Origin: Erpobdella octoculata
Lineage: Eukaryota; Annelida; Clitellata; Hirudinida; Erpobdellidae
Length of the DNA: 64,000 bases
NCBI GenBank assembly: GCA_963978895.1
Contig: OZ022241.1
Coordinates: 20,662,073-20,726,072, forward strand
Direction: 5' to 3'
Shown here: one piece after another, positions 12,078 to 22,240 of the stretch
Layout of the letters: the number at the start of each line of letters is the position of its first letter
Numbering within the stretch: the first letter of the stretch is position 1
Program-made: the position numbers and the translations under genes
Notes under the pieces: model-generated
What the model was told of the DNA's origin: nothing
The model's database searches: none
What the model saw: the letters and a program-made list of their open reading frames with translations, nothing else

Positions 12078-12243
12078 AGAATCGGATCTAGGGGGGAGGA
12101 CTGAGAGCGAATAAATGAGCGGGAAAGCGACAGGGAACGGATAACGACCTGGAGCGGGAGCGCAAGGGGGAAGGAAACGGGGGCGAAAAAGAAACGCATT
12201 AGGTAAACCTCTAAAAACCCCGGGCAACGCCGGGTGCCCCCGC
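12078..12243 (+). mobile_element. Helitron-like non-autonomous repeat, short copy
   Basis: Starts gaatcggatcta, continues with the gcgggaaagcgacaggg minisatellite and aacctctaaaaacccc, and ends with the hairpin ccgggcaacgccggg followed by gcccccgCTAT, a decayed CTAG terminus, next to (TA)n. Confidence 0.55.
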
Positions 12244-12478
<235 letters not shown>

Positions 12479-12483
<5 letters not shown>

Positions 12484-12700
12484 CGTTGATACAGGCTCGG
12501 TTAAATTTTATTGACCAAGTTTTGTTGCAAACTTTTTCTATTATATGAGATAGTTCACGTAATTTAACTCGCCCACGAAGTTGTTCAAAGAACGCCCGAT
12601 TATACAAATCTTTATTACTTTCTAACTTGCAAGTTTCGGCTATTTTTTCAGCCATCTTGAGAAAAAGCAAAAGGCCGGGCGGTACTGGAACCGAACATAA
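12479..12700 (-). pseudogene. PLE N-terminal fragment with decayed hammerhead
   Basis: Minus strand. A degenerate hammerhead (about 12619-12663) has CTCAAGA where CTGANGA is needed, stem II GGCT..AGCC, GAAAC and a palindromic stem III ttgcaa. It is followed by the peptide [20 protein letters not shown] and (TA)n. The G-to-C change at an invariant core position should abolish cleavage. Confidence 0.65.
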
Positions 12701-13477
12701 ACAAAGACGATTAAAAACAAATAATGAAATGTGGAAGTACGTAGATAAAAATAAAATATGACCAAAATAAAATGCGAGGGAAGTTATTAATTAAGACTAA
12801 AATCAAAGAAGCAAATATAAATTAAATTTAACATAAGAATTGTTGGTGTTAGTTTTCCGGGGGCAAATGAGAGCGAAAGAATGAGCGGGAAAGCGAAATG
12901 CCATCTACCAGTATATATATTGTATATATGTATATGTCACAGTCTTCCCTGTCTAGACTGAGAGTCTAGACAGGTCGACGGGTGCAAGATACACTTGTCA
13001 GGAGGTCCGGTAGAGCGACCCCTGACATAACTCCCCCTGAAAACGAAGATGTTGAACAGTCTTTCAATATCTTAAATGTTATCTTTCACAGTACTGGATG
13101 AAGAATGGGTGTTCGTTCGTCAATGTATCGCGCCTACCAAGGCTTCAAGGTCGGGGACATTGAAGAGGACGACGAGGAAGATGAGGAGTGGGTGGAATCG
13201 GAGAAGTAGAATTTTGTAGATAATCTGGATGAAGAATGGGCGTTCGTTCGTCGATGTATCGTGTTTACCAGGGCTTCAAGGTCGACTTTAAACTGGAAAT
13301 GTCCTTCATGAAAGTAACTTTTACTCCCACCAGTAAAACCACCCATATAACCAGCACGACCCATCCAAGTTTAATCCCATACCGGTCTGAATTGTATTAA
13401 CGAAAGAATCATCATCACGTCATATCAAAGAAGTTCAACTACTTCAACAATATCATTAAATTATAGAATATGACAAC
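12701..13477. other. No recognised gene; contains a direct duplication
   Basis: A ~62-bp direct repeat (about 13092-13153 and 13219-13280, containing ctggatgaagaatggg) is present. In one plus frame the first copy continues into an acidic peptide (DIEEDDEEDEEWVESEK) with a stop. Near 12945-13030 there is cacagtcttccctg and an agtctagac palindrome, then ctgacataactccccctg, which could be an LTR-element remnant. No function can be assigned. Confidence 0.4.
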
Positions 13478-13605
13478 TGTAGTGTATTGGTTCTATGTTT
13501 TGAGTTTCCGATTATCAACTGTAGCGAGCCGGAGGCGAGAAGTAACTGTTGTGTTTTATAATAATAGGAACTGTTGTGTTTATAATAAATAAATAGTATT
13601 TTACA
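13478..13605 (+). repeat. 5' LTR of Gypsy 1
   Basis: TGTAGTGTATTGG...TATTTTACA, 128 bp, identical to 17653-17780. It carries an aataaataaa-type signal near its end. Confidence 0.95.
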
Positions 13606-13631
13606 TTGGCGACGAGGATAAATTAGAAATA

Positions 13632-14684
13632 ATGATGTCAAACGAACTTTCGTCGATCGTCCCGTTCGATTGTAAATCAGAAAATGCCACGCTGGGCCAA
13701 AGATGGCGGCGGTGGAAAAGATCATTCGATTACTTTCTGTTGGCGAAGGGTGTAACCCTAGCTGAACAAAAGAAAGCTTTACTGCTGCACACAGCCGGCC
13801 TCGACGTACAGGATATTTTCGAGACCTTGCCAGAACCGACGGACGGCACCGATGTATACGCCAAGGCAGAGAAAGCTCTTGACGAATATTTCAAACCGCT
13901 TGTCAACATTCCGTTTGAAAGATATTCGTTTCGCCAGCTAACACAAGAGCCCACAGAATCGATTGTTCAGTTCGTTACTCGGCTCAGACAACAAGCAGAC
14001 CTGTGCGAGTTCGGCAACCAAAAGGATGATTTCATTCGAGACCAGGTGATCGCTCAATGTCATTCTACAGGGTTACGAAAACAATTGTTGGAAAGACGTG
14101 AAGTGACACTCACGCAAACTCTGGACATCGCGAGAGCTAAAGAGGCAGCTGAATGCCAAGTTGCCGCCATGCAGAAGATTGATTTGATGGCGCCATCTCG
14201 GGAAATAAATGCTGTTTCTTCTAAACCGGTGGTAGATGGTAAAAGGGTTCAAGCATGTTTTCGGTGCGGTAAAGAAGGACATTTTGCCAGAGATCCCAGT
14301 TGTCCAGCAAAGAATTTGACGTGTCGAAAATGCAATAAAGTGGGACATTTTCAGTCACAGTGTAATTCTAAAGTAGTTTCCGAGAAAAGTTACAGACCTA
14401 CAATGCGAACAAATTCTTCAAACAAACAGGTACGCCGGGTCAACACAGTTGAAGAACCTGATGATGACGACGATGACGAAAAAGTTTTTGCTTTTACAAT
14501 ACACAGTGGTGATAATGATAATTTTACAGTGGACGTAACTGTGGGTGGAGTAATTTTGCACGACATGTTAATTGACTCTGGAGCGTCCTGCAATGTGATT
14601 GATCGAGGTACTTGGGAATCGGTGAAAAAGAAAGGAATAAAATGCAAATCAACAAGAAAATTTTTTCATATGCATCAGAAATAG
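13632..14684 (+). CDS. Gag-protease of Gypsy 1
   Basis: 350-codon frame starting 27 bp after the LTR. The N-terminal half resembles a retrotransposon Gag capsid (LGQRWRRWKRSFDYFL and TRLRQQADLCEFG). Two CCHC zinc knuckles (CFRCGKEGHFARDPSC and CRKCNKVGHFQSQC) lie near residues 212-242. An acidic stretch precedes an aspartic protease with LIDSGASCNVID near residue 315. The frame stops soon after the protease active site; the rest of the protease continues in the -1 frame, so the protein is either joined by -1 frameshifting at the A4T6 run near 14658-14667 or broken by a one-base change. Confidence 0.85.
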   Translation: MMSNELSSIVPFDCKSENATLGQRWRRWKRSFDYFLLAKGVTLAEQKKALLLHTAGLDVQDIFETLPEPTDGTDVYAKAEKALDEYFKPLVNIPFERYSFRQLTQEPTESIVQFVTRLRQQADLCEFGNQKDDFIRDQVIAQCHSTGLRKQLLERREVTLTQTLDIARAKEAAECQVAAMQKIDLMAPSREINAVSSKPVVDGKRVQACFRCGKEGHFARDPSCPAKNLTCRKCNKVGHFQSQCNSKVVSEKSYRPTMRTNSSNKQVRRVNTVEEPDDDDDDEKVFAFTIHSGDNDNFTVDVTVGGVILHDMLIDSGASCNVIDRGTWESVKKKGIKCKSTRKFFHMHQK

Positions 14685-16714
14685 CATTGAAGACTCTTGG
14701 TAAATTCAGTGCGAGCACACAGATTGGAAATCATATAACACCAGCTGAATTTGTTGTCATAGACGGAGTTGGTCGACCAATTTTGGGACGTAAAACTGCC
14801 ATTGAGCTTGGAGTTCTCCGAGTCGGTCCATACAGATCAGATGTGAATTGGCTCAGTATCGATGAAATAGCAACACAATTTCCAAGTCTCTTTGATGGTA
14901 TCGGTAAGCTGAAGGATTACCAAGCCAGGTTACACATTGATCCTGCCATAGCTCCAGTTGCACAAAGTTCACGCAGAATACCGTTTGGATTGCGAGATAA
15001 AGTGGAAGCTGAAATTCGTAATTTGTTAGCTCAGGAAATTATTGAACCAGTCAGAGGTCCTACGCCATGGGTCAGTCCGGTAGTGGTAATTCCAAAAGGG
15101 TCTGGTATTCGACTGTGTATAGATATGCGACAGGCAAATGAAGCAATAGTAAGAGAAAGACATCCAATACCAACAGTCGATGATGTTTTGCAAGAGCTGA
15201 ATCAGAGCAAAGTGTTCAGTAAGATTGACCTCAAACTTGGATTTCATCAGATTGAACTCTCTGAAGAATCGAGACCGATTACGTCATTTGCTACACATTT
15301 AGGACTATTCCGGTACAAACGCTTATTTTTCGGCGTAAATTCCGCTCCAGAGCTTTATCAACATATTCTGATGCAAGTGATACAATGGTGCAAGGGCGCG
15401 GCTAACATTGCTGACGACATCATCATTCATGCTAAAGACGATCAAGAACACGAGGAACGACTGACAGCGGTCCTTACTAGACTTGTTGCTGCTGGTCTTA
15501 CACTGAATAGAGACAAATGTAAGTTCCGAATGAATCAACTGGAATTCATGGGGCTCCTAGTTACAGAACGTGGGGTTGGTCCGACACAGGCGCGCATTGA
15601 AGCTGTACAGAACGCTCGTGAACCAACATCGTCAACAGAAGTTAGAAGTTTTCTGGGTTTGGTGAATTTTTCCGCAAAATTCATTCCAGATTTGGCAACT
15701 GTCGCCGAGCCATTAAGGAAACTTACGAGGCAGGACGTTCGATTTGTTTGGAATGATGAACAGAAAGCTGCTTTCACAGAATTGAAAGCACGGCTTACCA
15801 AAGCAGAGACTCTTGCATATTTTGATAAAAATTCTAAGACTGAGGTAATAGCAGATGCAAGTCCCGTTGGCCTGGGTGCAGTACTGGTACAGTGGCAAAA
15901 TCATGAACGTCGAGTAATCAGTTATGCAAGCCGTAGCTTGACGGAGGTTGAACGTCGCTACTCACAAACTGAAAAAGAAGCACTTGCACTCGTCTGGGCT
16001 TGTGAAAGATTCCATATATATCTAGGAGGAATACAGTTCTTATTAATAACTGATCACCGACCACTGGAAGTAATTTATGGAAAACGATCGAAACCATCGG
16101 CAAGAATTGAACGTTGGGTTTTGCGTCTCCAGCCATACGACTTCAAGGTAATTTATCGTCCTGGTAAAGAAAACATTGCCGACGCGTTGTCAAGACTAAC
16201 CGAAACGAAATGCTCTCCTACCAACCGGGCTGAGGAATACATTCGATTTGTTACTGAGAATGCTGCATTGTGTGCTATCCCAATACAGACAATAGAAACC
16301 GAGAGTGACGTTGATACAGACCTTCAGAAAGTTAGAAAAGCTGTGAAATCCGGTGATTGGAGTCAGTGTTGTGCGAGCATCAAAGCTACGAGAAATGAAA
16401 TTTCAACCATCGGCAAAATTGTTTTACGTGGCACGCGAATAATAATACCAAAATCTTTACAAAAAAAAGTCATTTTGCTGGCACATGAAGGACACCAGGG
16501 AATAGTAAAAACAAAAGCCAGACTGCGTACTAAAGTGTGGTGGCCTGGAATGGACCAGATGGCAGAAAACACTTGTCGTTCTTGTCACGAGTGTCAGTTG
16601 GTTAGTCCACCATCACATCCAGTACCTATGACACGTACTGAATTGCCAGAGGGACCCTGGCAGCACTTAGCGACCGATTTGCTGGTCCTTTACCCAATGG
16701 TGATTACTTATTAG
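14668..16714 (+). pseudogene. Pol of Gypsy 1: protease end, RT, RNase H, integrase N-terminus
   Basis: Continues Gag-Pro in the -1 frame (the frame is open from 14612). Visible: protease C-terminus (GRPILGRKTAIELG), RT with FSKIDLKLGFHQI and the catalytic IADDIII, RNase H with DASPVGLGAVLVQ and ALVWACERFHIY, and the integrase HHCC zinc finger (HEGHQG...CRSCHEC). The frame ends early at 16714 inside the integrase core because one base is missing near 16683 relative to the conserved reading; integrase resumes in the third frame. No isoform is needed to explain this; it is a break. Confidence 0.85.
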
Positions 16715-17616
16715 TAGTTATTGATTATTATAGTCGCTACTTTGAAGTAAGAGTTTTCAAGTCAACTACATCTACAAACATTATTAGATGGCTCGATGAT
16801 ATTTTCGCCGTTCATGGTTTTCCGATATCAATAACAACTGACAATGCACCCAATTTCAAGGCAGTAGAATTCCAAAATTACTTACATAGTGCAGGAATTG
16901 AACATCGAACCCGCATTCCCTTCTGGCCAGAATCAAATGGAGAAGTGGAACGTCAAAACCGTACTCTGTTAAAATTCTTGAAAACCTGTGAACTTCAAGG
17001 GCTGCGATTGAAATGTGAGTTAAACAAATTTTTAATGGCATACCGAACAACACCCCACTCCACGACTGGAACTTCCCCTGCTGAGATGCTATTCGGCAGG
17101 AAAATCCGTTGCAAATTGCCTGACTATGAAGCCTGTACAAGTGGTACGAAATCAGACCTGGATATTCGCACCAGAGATCATAAAAAGAAAGAGGAAGGAA
17201 AACTGCATGCAGATTTTAAACGAAAGGCGAATTTCAGTGACATCAAACTGGGCGACACAGTGATGCTGCAGCAGAAACCACAGAACAAATTGTCTCCAAC
17301 TTTCAACCCAAAGTTGTTCACAGTTGTTGAGCGACGAGGCAGCGAGCTGGTTGTGATGTCAGATGAAGGAGTAACATATCGTCGGAACGTTGCTCACGTG
17401 AAAAAGTACAGATCATCGGCAGAGTCTTCAGAACACGAGGAGGTTGCCTTGGAGGACGATGCACCAGAACAGAAACAGGCTTTTGAAGAAGAGGCTATGG
17501 AAGATCAGGATCAGGCGGACGCAGACACACCGGAACCGGAAATAGGAAGCGGACAGCCAAGACGTTCTGGGAGGATTCGAACTCGTCCACGTTATCTTGA
17601 ACAATACGTTGCTTAA
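16715..17616 (+). pseudogene. Integrase core and C-terminus of Gypsy 1
   Basis: Continues the integrase in another frame, with the second catalytic Asp in TTDNAPNF and the Glu region SNGEVERQNRTLLK. A basic C-terminal domain follows (LFTVVERRGSELVVMSDEGV), then an acidic tail ending in RSGRIRTRPRYLEQYVA. The stop lies 36 bp before the 3' LTR. With the upstream fragment it covers a full-length integrase interrupted by a single frameshift. Confidence 0.85.
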
Positions 17617-17652
17617 TTGACTGAACATTTAATATTTGTAGAAGGGGAGGGA

Positions 17653-17780
17653 TGTAGTGTATTGGTTCTATGTTTTGAGTTTCCGATTATCAACTGTAGC
17701 GAGCCGGAGGCGAGAAGTAACTGTTGTGTTTTATAATAATAGGAACTGTTGTGTTTATAATAAATAAATAGTATTTTACA
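17653..17780 (+). repeat. 3' LTR of Gypsy 1
   Basis: 128 bp, same sequence as the 5' LTR, followed by the acaac target duplication. Confidence 0.95.
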
Positions 17781-17785
17781 ACAAC

Positions 17786-18330
17786 GATCTGCAACTAAGA
17801 CAACAAAAGAGAAAACCTATGCTCCTAGAAATACAACTAGTACAATGTGCCTCTGGGCTTATGCTAGAAAACAACATTTCAAAATTTATAACAGTAAATA
17901 ATAAACATAATAATAAACATAAATACGACAAGTAAAAAAAATGTCGTCTACTCCCCATCCGGGAGAGGAAATCGGCGGCTCCGTGAGATAAAAGAGAGAG
18001 TTGTAATCAGAATGTATGGTCACCATGGAAAGCAGTATCCAGGAATTATATTTCTTACGGGTGTTATAATGACGCTCATAGATATCTTGTTCGTAGTCTT
18101 TTTAACTTTTGTGCAACTTTGTCTTTTTATATGTTTATCAAGTTTTATCTCTCTCCTTTACCTTTAAAATTAATTAACCTATTAATTTAATATGTACGTA
18201 GTTTTATATATTTATTACTTCTCTTTTTCAACCATTTCAATATCCTGTATAAATTGTATCTCATTTTTTAAATTACTAAAATTGAGTCTTTTTGTTTTTA
18301 CACATCACTATTCATTTTAGTTTGTTTATA
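17786..18330. other. AT-rich spacer, no gene recognised
   Basis: No convincing coding sequence. The part just before 18331 (ttttacacatcactattc) is probably the PLE leader of the HHR3 copy. Confidence 0.4.
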
Positions 18331-18374
18331 ATCGCCCTGATGATGACAAAATGTCGAAACTGGCCAGTTGGCGA
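18331..18374 (+). ncRNA. Hammerhead ribozyme core, HHR3
   Basis: Stem I atcgcc, CTGATGA, stem II TGACA-aaa-TGTC, GAAA, stem III ctggccag (an 8-nt palindrome), TT, then ggcgat closing stem I. All invariant positions are present. It differs from HHR2/4/5 in stem I and II sequence while keeping pairing, which is compensatory evidence for structure. Confidence 0.88.
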
Positions 18375-18717
<343 letters not shown>

Positions 18718-18841
18718 CTTTCGTGCATGCTCCGTTAAAAATAACTGCCCATTTTTTGTTTATAATTTTTTTAACATAAGATTCTAATCTACGGACAACA
18801 ACTTTGTTTTTTAAGTAAAATTCTTTATTAATTTTCGTAGC

Positions 18842-18885
18842 GGGCTTACTGTACAGTTTCGGCTCGAAGGCCATCATCAGAGCCC
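18842..18885 (-). ncRNA. Hammerhead ribozyme core, HHR4
   Basis: Minus strand: gggct, CTGATGA, stem II GGC-cttcga-GCC, GAAA, palindromic stem III ctgtacag, TA, agccc. Identical to HHR5, its inverted partner. Confidence 0.88.
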
Positions 18886-18951
18886 TTTAAATAGAAAATA
18901 ATGAAAATATTCAAAATGGACGAATGTGAAAGTCGAACTGAAAATGGAACA

Positions 18952-19414
18952 ATTGCGAAACGTATTTACTTAAAATAGACGATTAGGAAATAAATATAAT
19001 TCGAACCGATATAATTGGGATAAAACCAAGAAGAGATAAAATAATGTGAGATAAAATTAAACTGAGGTACAAGAGCAGAAATACTACTGTAAAAACAGAA
19101 AACGTGAAGTGAAATTGAGTTAGATATTGGTAGATGTTTGATATGGAATGAGAATCCGTTTTAGAAAGTATATAAACTTACTAGAAATCAACTTCAAAAC
19201 GGCAGAGCGACCAGCGAAACAACAAACGAGGCAAGCGGAGTTGTTGTGTATGAAAATTAAAATATTGAAGTATAAAACCGGAATGAGGGTATAAAAGTAT
19301 AAGAAATTATAAAAGTATAAAAAATTATAAAAAAATTTATAAAGAATATAAAAAATATAAAAGGTATAAAAGTTATAAAAATATAAAATTATAAAACTGA
19401 GTAAATGCGGCTAT
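18952..19414 (-). other. PLE 3' UTR, AT-rich
   Basis: Noncoding between the PLE tail stop and the pLTR. About 19275-19400 is a run of short ataaaa/tataaaa repeats. The 18960-19130 part matches 1740-1915. Confidence 0.5.
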
Positions 19415-20248
19415 TCACTTTCGTCTGCGGAATGTTATGTTGCCGCAGTTAGTTAAATGAGGGAATGCTGACGAGCAGTCCACACGCACTGATCCGCTGT
19501 CATCGCCGGGCGGAACCGCTCGACTAACGCCGCCGGATACCGACGCCTCGACGCCGTGGCCCGGGGTGGAGCGTAGGTTGGCCTCGCCGGACCCCGGCGC
19601 GCCGATGCCATGACTCGGGTTAGAGTGCAGGTTAGCTCCGCTGGGTCCGCCAGACGCCGGCGGAAAGACGCGAAGAATAGGAGTAGAGTACGTGTCGTCG
19701 GAGTCAGACGTCTGCTCCTCGATGCAATGACCCGGAGTGGCGTGCGGGACGGCATCGCCGGACGTCGAAGAGGCTGCGTCGACGTAAATTGGAATGTCCG
19801 GAAAACTGACAGATTTCGGCTCTCCATATCTGTAGCCAGGTTTAAAAGATAATCTGTCGTTCTCCGGGAACTCCTGGTGCGTCACGCGACGACTGAGGCA
19901 GCAATCGGAACCCGAGCGACGCGGCGAGTCAGGGACGCGTCGATCAGTGAACCGACCGCCGCGATCAAGGGCCGAGAACACAGGCCGCTGCGACGGAGGG
20001 ACGGGTGCGACCGTGGAACCGTCTGACGAAGAATCCGCGTCTGACTCGGTGAGTGGCAGGTCCGGGGAGACGTCGCGGAGAAGCCGAAATCCGGACGCAG
20101 CGTCCGCTGAGCAATGATCGATATGCGGAGAATTCAATCGTGAGGGTGAAATGGTACGGCCGGAGTGTGAGTCGATATTGCGGACGCCGCCTCCAATTGT
20201 TCCATTTTCAGTTCGACTTTCACATTCGTCCATTTTGAATATTTTCAT
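19415..20248 (-). CDS. Serine/acidic-rich C-terminal tail of a Penelope-like protein
   Basis: 277-codon open frame, clearly richer in GC than its surroundings. The first ~25 residues are read from the inverted repeat and are probably not native. The rest is low complexity, rich in Ser, Asp, Pro and Gly, with degenerate repeats (NPSHGIGAPGSGEANLRSTP-like units). The last residues, LTNCGNITFRRRK, match the end of the PLE protein at 22241 (LSNENITVRRKR), which identifies it as the region after the GIY-YIG domain. No enzymatic motif. A free-standing protein is possible but less likely than a truncated PLE. Confidence 0.55.
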   Translation of the reverse strand: MKIFKMDECESRTENGTIGGGVRNIDSHSGRTISPSRLNSPHIDHCSADAASGFRLLRDVSPDLPLTESDADSSSDGSTVAPVPPSQRPVFSALDRGGRFTDRRVPDSPRRSGSDCCLSRRVTHQEFPENDRLSFKPGYRYGEPKSVSFPDIPIYVDAASSTSGDAVPHATPGHCIEEQTSDSDDTYSTPILRVFPPASGGPSGANLHSNPSHGIGAPGSGEANLRSTPGHGVEASVSGGVSRAVPPGDDSGSVRVDCSSAFPHLTNCGNITFRRRK

Positions 20249-20263
20249 TATTTTCTATTTAAA

Positions 20264-20307
20264 GGGCTCTGATGATGGCCTTCGAGCCGAAACTGTACAG
20301 TAAGCCC
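20264..20307 (+). ncRNA. Hammerhead ribozyme core, HHR5
   Basis: Plus strand: gggct, CTGATGA, GGC-cttcga-GCC, GAAA, ctgtacag, TA, agccc. Mirror partner of HHR4 in the inverted pLTR. Confidence 0.88.
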
Positions 20308-20460
20308 GCTACGAAAATTAATAAAGAATTTTACTTAAAAAACAAAGTTGTTGTCCGTAGATTAAAATCTTATGTTAAAAAAATTATAAACAAAAAATGG
20401 GCAGTTATTTTTAACGGAGCATGCACGAAAGAAAATCTACTGCCGAGCTACGCAAAAAAC
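20308..20460 (+). pseudogene. PLE N-terminal fragment
   Basis: Encodes [21 protein letters not shown] and [20 protein letters not shown], then ENLLPSYAKN, ending at a TA tract. This is the most complete version of the recurrent PLE N-terminal peptide upstream of a microsatellite. Confidence 0.65.
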
Positions 20461-20507
<47 letters not shown>

Positions 20508-20540
20508 TGCGTTTTTTGCATAACTCGGCAGTAGATTTTC
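20431..20540. repeat. Foldback around (TA)n
   Basis: gaaaatctactgccgagc...acaata on the left is repeated in inverted form as tattgcg...ctcggcagtagattttc on the right, with (TA)n in the centre. A second PLE end is inverted against the first. Confidence 0.85.
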
Positions 20541-20574
20541 TTTATATATAAACATATAATAAAGTAAACATATA

Positions 20575-21852
20575 TATCTTGGTGTTTCTGTGGATGTTGT
20601 CTACACAGATTTTGCGAAAGCTTTTGACAAAGTCCCACATCGGTGTTTATTGCACAAACTGAGAGCGTACGGTATACAGGGCTCTCTTCACAAATGGATT
20701 GAATCTTGGGTAACCAATCGTCAGCAGAGAGTTCAGATCGACAGTTGTACTTCAGGATGGAAAAAGGTTACGAGTGGGGTACCGCAAGGCTCAGTACTTG
20801 GGCCTCTATTGTTTTTGCTCTATATAAATGACCTCCCTGACAAATTATCTCAACACATCAAGCTTTTTGCAGATGATAGTAAAATCATTGGGATTATCAA
20901 ATCCGTGGAAGACTGTATCAGACTCCAAAACGATATAGATGAGGCAGTCCAGTGGTCACACAAATGGTTGATGCCATTCAACATTGACAAATGCAAAGTT
21001 ATGCACGTTGGACGAACCAATCAGAAATCAAAATTTATTTATTCTATGTTAGACCCAGATGGAAATAGAAAGAATTTAGAAGTAACGACAGTCGAACGAG
21101 ATCTTGGTGTTCTAGTATCGGATGATCTCAAAGCAAGGTCTCAAGTGAATGCAGCGGCTGCCTTGGCTAATAGAACTCTTGGTAGACTCAAAAAATTATT
21201 CCGAAGTCGTAGTCTCCATCTTTGGAAAACATTATACCAGGCCTACATTCGACCACACCTCGAATATGCAGTTCAAGTTTGGTCTCCTCATCTAAGCCGG
21301 GACATTGATACTCTCGAAAAGGTCCAGCACATTTACAAAAATAATTACAACAATCAAACATTTACCATACTTAGAAAGACTACAGAAGCTTGGAATTACC
21401 ACGCTTGAAGAACGTAGGGTTAGAGGCGATTTGATCCAACAATACAAAATACTGGCTCATTTTGATGAAGTGAATTTTTTTGTATTGCAAAAACATCCCA
21501 CATGGCAAACTAACAGATCCTATTGTTTGAGAGGTCACAACTGCCTTCTTTTACCACAAAGAATTAAAGGATGTGAAGAGCGAAAACACTTTTTCACAAA
21601 TCGAGTAGCTTTCAGCTGGAACTCCTTGACGCAGGAAGCAGTGGACGCATGTTCGGTGAATGCCTTCAAAGATCAACTCGCTCTACTTTGATTGCAGTAT
21701 AACTCGTCAGCACAGAGGGGCCTGATGCAGCACCTCTTCATCAATCATACATGCTATTATAATGACTATTTAATTATTATTGTTTTTTTTGTTCTGTCTT
21801 ATTTGTGATTTTGAATGTATGTATTGATAACTGAATAAACAAACTCAAACTC
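20575..21852 (+). pseudogene. 5'-truncated LINE (CR1/Jockey-like reverse transcriptase)
   Basis: Starts inside the RT palm with VYTDFAKAFDKVPH (motif A), then SGVPQGSVLGPLLF and the catalytic FADDSK. It continues to the C-terminal LEKVQ...FFTNRVAFSWNSL region. One frameshift near 21345 splits it into 20590-21408 and 21305-21691. The 3' end is ctgaataaacaaactcaaactca. The endonuclease and ORF1 are missing. Confidence 0.85.
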
Positions 21853-21876
21853 ATATATATATATATGATGTAAATG

Positions 21877-22002
21877 TCCTTCTATTAAGATCATTCCTTG
21901 AGGATATTAGTTTATTTGTATATTTAGTTATTACATGGTTTCTTATCTTAACTAAATATACAAATAAACTAATATCCTCAAGGAATGATCTCAATAGAAG
22001 GA
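21877..22002. repeat. Near-perfect 126-bp hairpin
   Basis: Arms of about 54 bp (tccttctattaagatcattc... and its reverse complement, one mismatch seen) around an ~18-bp loop. It lies between a LINE end and a PLE 3' end. Confidence 0.9.
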
Positions 22003-22123
22003 TATTAATAAAAATAATCAAATTTAGACAATGTAATTAAATAACGTACATAAAATAAACTGGAGTTATGAGGATAAAATAAGTATAATTAAAAACGTTT
22101 AATTAAAGGATAAAATAATAGTA

Positions 22124-22126
22124 GCA

Positions 22127-22172
<46 letters not shown>
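22124..22172. repeat. (TAA)n microsatellite
   Basis: Pure taa/ataa trinucleotide run. Confidence 0.95.
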
Positions 22173-22174
<2 letters not shown>

Positions 22175-22240
22175 GAAAGTATTATGATAATAAATGATTA
22201 AATTAAGTCGACATTACATAAGATATTTAAATAAATAAAA

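Larger units (their letters stand above)
13478..17780 (+). mobile_element. Gypsy-type LTR retrotransposon 1, complete structure
   Basis: It has two 128-bp LTRs that look identical base for base, TG...CA ends, a 5-bp target duplication acaac at 13473-13477 and 17781-17785, a putative primer-binding site ttggcgacgaggat straight after the 5' LTR, and a polypurine tract agaaggggaggga before the 3' LTR. Inside are gag-protease, RT-RNaseH and integrase in that order. Identical LTRs argue for recent insertion, although pol is interrupted by frameshifts. Confidence 0.95.

Noticed and set aside
12619..12663. A ninth functional hammerhead
   Set aside because: Core reads CTCAAGA; the invariant G is C, so it is kept only as a decayed copy.
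19453..19852. Arg-rich ORFs antisense or offset to the 277-codon PLE tail
   Set aside because: GC-rich composition opens several frames; only the minus frame ending NITFRRRK matches the other PLE.
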